The notes beneath the pieces were generated by a model that did no database searches, had not been told where the DNA came from, and saw only the letters and a program-made list of their open reading frames with translations. A DNA stretch of 64,000 bases from Nonomuraea typhae (GTDB taxonomy: Bacteria > Actinomycetota > Actinomycetes > Streptosporangiales > Streptosporangiaceae). Each line of letters starts with the position of its first letter. Positions within the stretch are counted from its first letter, which is position 1. Shown here piece by piece: positions 58,884 through 64,000 of the stretch. The translations under genes were made by a program, and so were the position numbers. Location of the stretch: positions 310,001 to 374,000 of the forward strand of contig NZ_VRLV01000003.1 of NCBI RefSeq assembly GCF_009760925.1, read 5' to 3'.

Positions 58884-60044
58884 ATGCTTGGGCGGGCATC
58901 CGCCGGCTCGGCCTATCTTCTGGTCACGCTCGCTACCGCCGTGGTCACGGCACTCGCGTTCCCGGTACTGCTCGCGCCGCAGCCGGCACGGCGCTGGGCG
59001 GCCTGGCACCGTCGGCGGGCCGGCAAGCTGCTCGGCGTTTCGGCCGACGGACGGCCCGGCGGGCGGCCGGGCGGGCGGCGGAATCTCGCCTGGGCGCTCG
59101 CGCACGTCGCCGTCGGCTTCCCACTCGGGATGGCCACCCTGCTGTGCCTGGGCAACATCCTGGTCGCCGTGGTGGCGTCGACCTCGTGGTGGGCGTTCTC
59201 GGCCGATACGCGTCCCACCCTGTTCTCGTTCTTCGACGTCCGCGTCGACGATTGGGCGACCGCGCTGATCGGAGGCTCCGTTCAGATCGCCGTCCTCGGC
59301 GTCGCGCTCTGGCGGCTCCTCCCGATGCTGGCGCGACTCCACGCGCGCCTCTGCCTGGCGATGCTTACGCCATCGCCCCGCGAACGGCTCACCGAGCGAG
59401 TCGACGCGCTGACCAGGAGCCGCGTCGGGGTCGTCGACGCCCATGGCAGGGAGCTCCAGCGGATCGAACGCGACCTGCACGACGGCACGCAGGCACGCCT
59501 GGTGGCCATCGCCATGCAGGTGGGCCTGGCCCGCGAGTTGCTGGCCGACGACCCGAAGACGGCGGCGACGCTGCTCCAGCAGACGCACGAGACCGCGGAG
59601 GAGGCGATGACCGAGCTGCGCGCCGTCCTTCAGACGATCTACCCGCCGATCCTCGCCGACCGGGGGCTCGACGGAGCGCTGACGGCGCTGGCCGCTCGAT
59701 CGAGCGTCCCGGTCCACATCGAGCTCCCCGACCTCGGTACGCTCCCGGCGACCGTGGAGTCGGTGGCTTACTACGTGATCGCCGAGTCGCTGACCAACAT
59801 CACCAAGCACGCCGCCGCCACACGGGCGACCCTGAGAATCAAGCGTGTCGACAACGCCCTGTCCGTCGAGATCACCGACGACGGAAAGGGCGGCGCCGAC
59901 GAGACCCGCGGCACCGGCATCCCCGGAATACGCCGCCGGGTGGCCGCCCTGGACGGCACGCTCCGCCTCGACAGCCCGCCCGGCGGCCCCACCACGCTCG
60001 CCGTACACCTAATGATCGATCAGGAGGCGCCATGCGAGTCGTGA
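58884..60044 (+). CDS. Sensor histidine kinase (NarL-type, HisKA_3)
   Basis: ATG 58884 follows GAGGAGGAG. The 386-residue kinase has N-terminal membrane segments (AYLLVTLATAVVTALAFPVL; AHVAVGFPLGMATLLCLGNI; TALIGGSVQIAVLGVALW). Its phosphoacceptor is His199 in RIERDLHDGTQARL. The HATPase domain has the N-box Asn305 (AESLTNITKHA) and G-box DDGKGGADETRGTGIPGI. No large extracellular sensor is present. Its stop overlaps the response regulator start by 13 bp. A degenerate relative lies at 38957-39595. Confidence 0.92.
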   Translation: MLGRASAGSAYLLVTLATAVVTALAFPVLLAPQPARRWAAWHRRRAGKLLGVSADGRPGGRPGGRRNLAWALAHVAVGFPLGMATLLCLGNILVAVVASTSWWAFSADTRPTLFSFFDVRVDDWATALIGGSVQIAVLGVALWRLLPMLARLHARLCLAMLTPSPRERLTERVDALTRSRVGVVDAHGRELQRIERDLHDGTQARLVAIAMQVGLARELLADDPKTAATLLQQTHETAEEAMTELRAVLQTIYPPILADRGLDGALTALAARSSVPVHIELPDLGTLPATVESVAYYVIAESLTNITKHAAATRATLRIKRVDNALSVEITDDGKGGADETRGTGIPGIRRRVAALDGTLRLDSPPGGPTTLAVHLMIDQEAPCES

Positions 60045-60694
60045 TCGCCGAGGACAACGTCCTGCTGTCCAGCGGCCTGGAACTGCTGCTGGCGGTGAAG
60101 GGCTGCGAAGTGGTGGCGGTCGTCGACGACGCCGAGAAGTTCCACGCCGCTGTGGCCGAGCACCGCCCCGACGTCGCCATCGTCGACGTGCGCCTGCCAC
60201 CGTCGTTCCGCGACGAGGGCATCCACGCCGCGCTGAGAGCCCGCCGCGAACACGGCGCGCTGCCGATCCTGGTGCTGTCGCAGTACGTCGAGCGCGAGTA
60301 CGCCGGCGAACTCCTCTCCGACGGCCGTGGCGGCATCGGCTACCTCCTCAAGGACCGCATAGGCCGGGTGGCGGAGTTCATCGACGCCCTACGCCGAGTA
60401 GCGGCCGGCGGCACCGCCATGGACCCGGAAGTCATCACCCAGCTCCTGGCCCGCCGCGCCGACGATCCCCTGGACACCCTCACCGCCCGCGAACGAGAGT
60501 CGCTCGCCCTGATGGCACAGGGCCACGACAACACGACCATCGCCGAGCGGATGCTCATCTCCGACAACGCCGTCCACAAACACATCGGCAACATCTTCGC
60601 CAAGCTCGGCCTGTCTCCGGACGATTCGGGCCACCGCCGCGTACGCGCCGTCCTCGCCTACCTGAACGGCGCTCCCAGCCCTCATCTCAGGTAG
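60032..60694 (+). CDS. LuxR/NarL family response regulator
   Basis: ATG 60032 follows AGGAGG. The 220-residue protein has a receiver domain with the acidic pair in IAEDN, phosphorylated Asp52 in VAIVDVRLPP and Lys in YLLKDR. It has a C-terminal LuxR helix-turn-helix (LTARERESLALMAQGHDNTTIAERMLISDNAVHKHIGNIFAKLGL). It is coupled by overlap to the sensor kinase. Likely targets are its own operon and the divergent secreted hydrolase, judging only by position. Confidence 0.93.
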   Translation: MRVVIAEDNVLLSSGLELLLAVKGCEVVAVVDDAEKFHAAVAEHRPDVAIVDVRLPPSFRDEGIHAALRARREHGALPILVLSQYVEREYAGELLSDGRGGIGYLLKDRIGRVAEFIDALRRVAAGGTAMDPEVITQLLARRADDPLDTLTARERESLALMAQGHDNTTIAERMLISDNAVHKHIGNIFAKLGLSPDDSGHRRVRAVLAYLNGAPSPHLR

Positions 60695-60889
60695 GGGCTG
60701 TCTAGGTAACGGACTCTGTCCCGTAATCGGTGGTAGCGCTGGGTGCTCACCTGTCGGGGTGGGGCGCGCTAAAGATCAACGATCTTGCCGGCGTGGTGGT
60801 CGACGGGCGGCGCGCGGTGATATCGGTCCAGGTACGACGGCTGGTCTGCCCGGCGCGAGGATGTCCACGGCAAACCTTGGGCCGCTGGA
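60695..60889. other. Gap before ISL3 remnant
   Basis: The sequence starting GGGGCTGTCTAGGTAACGG near 60695 has the look of an insertion-sequence end, but no partner repeat was found within reach. No gene is present. Confidence 0.3.
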
Positions 60890-61136
60890 GTGCGCCCGCC
60901 GCCTGAACCTGTCTCTGCGTACCGTCAAACGCTACGCCCGCACCCGCGAGCCCGAAACGTTGCAGATGTTTCGCGAGATCAAACAGCTCGGCTACACCGG
61001 CAGCCTCAACCTGCTCTACTGCTACGTCACCCAAGGCCGGACCGAAGGAGACCGGCCTATCATCACCTGTATGTATCGTCGTGTAAAGATTGCTACACGT
61101 AGGATGTGCCAGACCGCGCATCGCAGGGGCACGTAG
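60890..61136 (+). pseudogene. ISL3-type transposase fragment
   Basis: The frame reads LECARRLNLSLRTVKRYART, then EIKQLGYTGSLNLLYCYVTQ and GRTEGDRP. These match the helix-turn-helix and the following GYTGSLNLLxRYIxQGR motif of ISL3-family transposases. About 25 residues between them are deleted and both catalytic halves are absent. A GTG or ATG at 60860 could start translation, but the product is a non-functional stub. Confidence 0.6.
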
Positions 61137-61172
61137 CGTCACGGCGGTGGCCGCTGGGCTCCTCGTGGAAGG

Positions 61173-61769
61173 ATGACAGTGCCGAAGTACGTCGACCCGG
61201 AGCAGCGTTCGCGTGAGATCGTCCGTGCTGCCGTGACCGTGCTGAGCGAAGGCGGATTCGCCAGGTTCTCCCTGCGTAACCTGGCGGAGCAGATGGGCGG
61301 ATCCATATCCCTCATCACTCATTACTTCCCGAACCGGGAGGCGCTCATCGGAGGGCTGCTGGATGGCGTGGCCGCCAACGTGGCCGAGTTCGGGGAGACG
61401 ATCCGGGCGGTAGAGGACCCGGTCGAGAGGCTCCGCCGGGTGATCGAGTGGGGTCTGCCGCTCGATGACGAGGAGGAGCTCGCCATGGAGCGGGCACGGA
61501 TCGCACTGCTGGCCCACCGGGATGCCGAGCCTGCGATCGGCGCGTTCTTCATGCGACTGGAATCTGTGATGAGGGATCTGTTCCGCGAGCACGTGGCCGA
61601 GCTCGTCGATAAGGACGATCTTGAGTTCGCGGTGGATCTGCTGCGGTCGTGGGTCAATGGCATCAACCTGTCGGCCGTCGAGCACCCCGAGATCTGGACC
61701 CGGGACCGCCAGCTGCGTGTGCTGGAGCACTTCCTGTCGACTCTGCCCTTGCGTGAACCGGTCGTGTGA
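61173..61769 (+). CDS. TetR family regulator (BetI-like C-terminus)
   Basis: The 198-residue regulator has the helix-turn-helix FSLRNLAEQMGGSISLITHYFPNREALIGG at about residues 31-60. A helical ligand domain (ERLRRVIEWGLPLDDEEELA, AFFMRLESVMRDLFREHVAE) follows. ATG 61173 stands after a GGAAGGATG run, so the ribosome-binding site is strong. It is convergent with the acyl-CoA synthetase gene. It might regulate the fatty-acyl genes to the right, but the evidence is only proximity. Confidence 0.88.
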   Translation: MTVPKYVDPEQRSREIVRAAVTVLSEGGFARFSLRNLAEQMGGSISLITHYFPNREALIGGLLDGVAANVAEFGETIRAVEDPVERLRRVIEWGLPLDDEEELAMERARIALLAHRDAEPAIGAFFMRLESVMRDLFREHVAELVDKDDLEFAVDLLRSWVNGINLSAVEHPEIWTRDRQLRVLEHFLSTLPLREPVV

Positions 61770-61817
61770 ATCGCCCATGCGGGGCGGGCTCGGTTGAGGC
61801 GCCGCCCCGCACGCGGA

Positions 61818-63410
61818 TCACAGCGGGTCGCTGCTCACGGCGCGGGTGTCCACCACGCCGTCATGGAGGGGGTCTTCGGCCTTGAGCACGCTCTTGGCGA
61901 TCTTGCCGCTGGGGGTGTGCGGGAGCGTGTCGCGGAACTCGATGTAGCGCGGCACCTTGAACGGTGCCAGGCCCTGGCGGCACCAGGAGATGATCTGGGC
62001 GGCGGTCACCGTACTGCCGGGTTTGGGCACGACGATGGCTTTGACCTCTTCGCCTCGCTCGGGGTCGGGTACGGGGATCACGCCGACCTCGGCCACCTCC
62101 GGCTGCGCCTGCATGTGCAGCTCCACTTCGGCGGAGGAGATGTTCTCGCCGCTGCGGCGCACCATGTCCCGTGCGCGGCCGAGGAAGAAGTGCTGCCCGT
62201 CGGCGGTCTTGCGGACGAGGTCGCCGGTGCGGAACCACCCGCCGGGCAGGAACAGCTCGGCGTTGACCTCGGGCCGGTTGTGGTAGCCGAGCATCATCCC
62301 GCTCCCCCGCAGGCACAGCTCGCCGACCTCACCGGGGGCCGTCTCGGCCCCGGCGGCGTCGATCACCTTGGACTCGCGGTGGGGCAGGCACCATCCCATC
62401 GAGCCCGAGCCGACCAGGTCGGTCCGTTCCCATGGGACGAACGTCGATGGTCCGACCTCTGTGCTCGCGTACAGCTCTCGTGCCATCAGGCCGAAGCGTT
62501 CCTCAAGCGGCTTGTGCAGCGCGGGCGAGATGGCCGACACCGGCGCCTTCTTCAGCTGGAGCCGATGGTCGAGTTCGGACGGTTCCTGCTTGAGCATGCC
62601 TTCGTCGATCCACGCCATGTCGATGCCGTGGTCGGTGAGCCAGCGCATGAACGTGCGCCTGCTGAGGCCGGAGGTGACGTACAACTGGCCGCCACTGGCC
62701 AGCGCCGTCATCAGGTACGCCTGGTTCTGCATGTAGAAGAACGGATGGTCGGCCAGGATGCGCTGCGGGTCGCCGAACGCCGCTGCGCCGTACACGGCGA
62801 GGTCGAGCCAGTACTCGTGAGTGAGCAGGCAGCCTTTGGGCAGGCCCGTGGTCCCGGAGGTGAACTGGAGGCCCACGACATCGCGGCGCCGGGCCTGGTG
62901 GGTCCTGGGTGTGGCGGGGTGTCTGAGCAGTTCCTCGAAGGTTCGCCCCTCGGCGTTGCCGGGGGCGCCGCTGTGGCCCGTCACGACGACGTTGCCGGGA
63001 GGCACCGCGCCCGCGACGTGTTCGCGCAGGTCTTCGGTCACGACGAGCCAGGAAGCTCCGGCGTCGCCGAGGACGGCGTCGACTTCCCGCCGCGTGTAGC
63101 GGGGGTTGACGGGGACGGCAAGGGCGCCGGCGTCGATCACGGCGAGCCAGGCCAGCGGGAATTCGATCTGGTTGCGCAGCATGAGGCCGACCTTGTCGCC
63201 GGGCTTGAGGCCGAGTGCTTCCAGCGCTGAGCGCACCCGGCTGACCGCCTGCTGCAACTGGGCCCAGGTCATCCGCTGCCCGGTGTCGATGAAGTGCAGC
63301 GCGCCGGCGTTGGGCCAGGCCCGCGCGGCGCGGTCCAATGCCTCCGGGATGGTGAGGTCCAGCAGGTCACGGTGGTGGGATGTGAGATCAATGGTCAAGT
63401 GGTCGTGCAC
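61818..63410 (-). CDS. AMP-dependent acyl-CoA synthetase/ligase (class I adenylate-forming)
   Basis: GTG 63410 follows GGAG. The 530-residue enzyme has the ATP P-loop LQFTSGTTGLPKGCLLTHEY. It also has the A5 region ASTEVGPSTF, the GYHNRPEVNAELFLPGGWFRTGDLVRK core and the C-terminal KVPRYIEFRDTLPHTPSGKI with catalytic Lys. It activates a carboxylic acid to acyl-AMP and acyl-CoA. Members like CaiC or FadD use carnitine, fatty or aromatic acids; the substrate cannot be fixed here. It is likely co-transcribed with the upstream MaoC-like gene 43 bp away. Confidence 0.92.
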   Translation of the reverse strand: MHDHLTIDLTSHHRDLLDLTIPEALDRAARAWPNAGALHFIDTGQRMTWAQLQQAVSRVRSALEALGLKPGDKVGLMLRNQIEFPLAWLAVIDAGALAVPVNPRYTRREVDAVLGDAGASWLVVTEDLREHVAGAVPPGNVVVTGHSGAPGNAEGRTFEELLRHPATPRTHQARRRDVVGLQFTSGTTGLPKGCLLTHEYWLDLAVYGAAAFGDPQRILADHPFFYMQNQAYLMTALASGGQLYVTSGLSRRTFMRWLTDHGIDMAWIDEGMLKQEPSELDHRLQLKKAPVSAISPALHKPLEERFGLMARELYASTEVGPSTFVPWERTDLVGSGSMGWCLPHRESKVIDAAGAETAPGEVGELCLRGSGMMLGYHNRPEVNAELFLPGGWFRTGDLVRKTADGQHFFLGRARDMVRRSGENISSAEVELHMQAQPEVAEVGVIPVPDPERGEEVKAIVVPKPGSTVTAAQIISWCRQGLAPFKVPRYIEFRDTLPHTPSGKIAKSVLKAEDPLHDGVVDTRAVSSDPL

Positions 63411-63453
63411 GGGTTCTCCGTTCGCGGCAGGGCGATGTGTGGTGCTGGGGTTC

Positions 63454-63951
63454 TCAGGCGTCCGGGCGGGGCGAGGAGGTGGTCCACAGCGCTCGCTGGG
63501 TGGCCACGAACCCGGGGCGTTCGCGGCCCTCGACCTCCGCGACGCAGTCGACGACGAGCAGGTGCCCCTGTTCGCCCCGGTCGATGACGTCGGCGATCGT
63601 TCCTCGGACGCGGAACCGGTCGGAGCACCGGATCACGGACACGAACCGCACCCGGTCCAGCCCGTAGTTCCAGGCCAGCCAGGGCCCTTCGGACCACAGG
63701 GCATGGTTGACCAGGTGATCGAGCACGGCGAGCAGGTGAAAGCCCTCCACCAGGTCCCGGCCGTATCCGGATTCGTCGTAGGGGTGGGGTGAACGGTCGA
63801 AGTAGGAAGCCTTGTCGAATGCGGCCGATCGGTCGGGGTCCATCTGGAACCACGGCGTCAGGAAGGTCTTGTCGCGCAGCGACGGCGCCTGGCCGGGATG
63901 GGCGACGCTGAGCGTGACGATCTCGGAGTCGTCGGTGTGGTCGATGCCCAT
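63454..63951 (-). CDS. MaoC/FAS1-like hotdog-fold dehydratase-type protein
   Basis: ATG 63951 follows GGAGGA. The 165-residue protein ends in a hotdog fold: GRDLVEGFHLLAVLDHLVNH, LAWNYGLDRVRFVSVIRCSD, LLVVDCVAEVEGRERPGFVA. The pattern fits MaoC-like enoyl-CoA hydratases, though the family's catalytic Asp/His pair is not clear here. It is the first gene before an acyl-CoA synthetase, so a role in an acyl-CoA degradation or modification pathway is probable. Confidence 0.75.
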   Translation of the reverse strand: MGIDHTDDSEIVTLSVAHPGQAPSLRDKTFLTPWFQMDPDRSAAFDKASYFDRSPHPYDESGYGRDLVEGFHLLAVLDHLVNHALWSEGPWLAWNYGLDRVRFVSVIRCSDRFRVRGTIADVIDRGEQGHLLVVDCVAEVEGRERPGFVATQRALWTTSSPRPDA

Positions 63952-63976
63952 GATTCGTCCTCCACGGAAATGTATA

Positions 63977-63994
63977 GCTTGTTATAAAACGAGC
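63977..63994. promoter_or_regulatory. Partial palindrome upstream of the MaoC-like/acyl-CoA synthetase genes
   Basis: GCTTGTTATAAAACGAGC pairs with itself at 7 of 9 positions and is the most AT-rich sequence for several hundred bases. It lies 26 bp upstream of the ATG at 63951 on the minus strand, a typical place for a TetR- or FadR-type operator. The regulator gene may lie beyond the window. Confidence 0.5.
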
Positions 63995-64000
63995 GCATAT

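Noticed and set aside
57234-60008. A 924-codon open frame on the minus strand
   Set aside because: Only the part up to 58748 encodes the hydrolase with its signal peptide; the rest is antisense to the sensor kinase and has Arg/Gly/Val-rich shadow composition.
58736-60031. In-frame extension of the response regulator upstream across the kinase gene
   Set aside because: The receiver domain starts at ATG 60032 with a strong ribosome-binding site; upstream sequence is a shadow of the kinase gene.
1-64000. CRISPR array, tRNA or rRNA genes
   Set aside because: Scanning by eye found no regularly spaced repeats, no tRNA-like cloverleaf with T-loop GTTCGA in place, and no rRNA sequence.

Overview
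The window is high-GC DNA with the codon use, GTG/TTG starts and gene families of a mycelial actinomycete (Actinomycetota). Examples are TIGR03083 and CGNR/ABATE proteins, DUF4184, a STAND-NTPase/WD40 giant, and IS481-, IS630- and ISL3-type elements. A Streptosporangiales- or Streptomyces-like genome fits, but no ribosomal or housekeeping marker is present to settle this. I see no tRNA, rRNA or CRISPR array. The window reads as accessory chromosome: many small regulator/target pairs mixed with decaying genes and mobile-element debris.

Region by region. 0-16 kb: a cut-off GrpB protein, a frameshifted membrane gene, a Tat-exported TPR/double-retropepsin protein, a TetR regulator with a perfect palindromic operator in front of an S9 (DPP-IV type) peptidase, an AraC regulator, an esterase pseudogene, an IS630 remnant, a DUF4184 protein, a PadR/membrane protein pair, DoxX, a lipoprotein and a class C beta-lactamase-fold hydrolase. 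16-22 kb: a 1466-residue STAND NTPase with about 13 WD40-like repeats and a hydrophobic N-terminus, between two small uncharacterised genes. 22-29 kb: a stretch without clear genes, a RidA/DadA-like oxidoreductase pair, then a metallo-beta-lactamase-fold gene divergent from a XRE-cupin regulator, with a conspicuous half-site array between them. 29-33 kb: a run of an AhpD-like, DUF1348, PNPOx-like and CGNR regulator genes, followed by a TlpA lipoprotein and CcdA.

33-41 kb: a vanadium-haloperoxidase-like protein lacking its catalytic domain; a divergent glycosyl/sugar cluster (GT2, epimerase, GT87-like, DUF2064); remnants of an integrase and of a two-component system; and an erythromycin esterase family gene with a perfect inverted repeat inside its 5' coding region. 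41-44 kb: two successive divergent pairs of STAS anti-anti-sigma and winged-helix genes, apparently a duplicated module. 44-48 kb: an aromatic-hydroxylase-type FAD monooxygenase, and a TIM-barrel-hydrolase-like gene divergent from a TetR gene with two tandem operators.

48-57 kb is the most disturbed part. A complete 1963-bp IS481-like element with 25-bp ends and a 5-bp target duplication has split a ynfA (UPF0060) gene in two. Around it lie MerR, a rhodanese tail, an integrase remnant, frameshifted small genes and a broken ECF sigma factor. 57-64 kb holds a secreted TAP-like hydrolase divergent from an intact NarL-type two-component system, an ISL3 remnant, a TetR regulator, and an acyl-CoA synthetase/MaoC-like pair with a palindrome upstream at the right edge.
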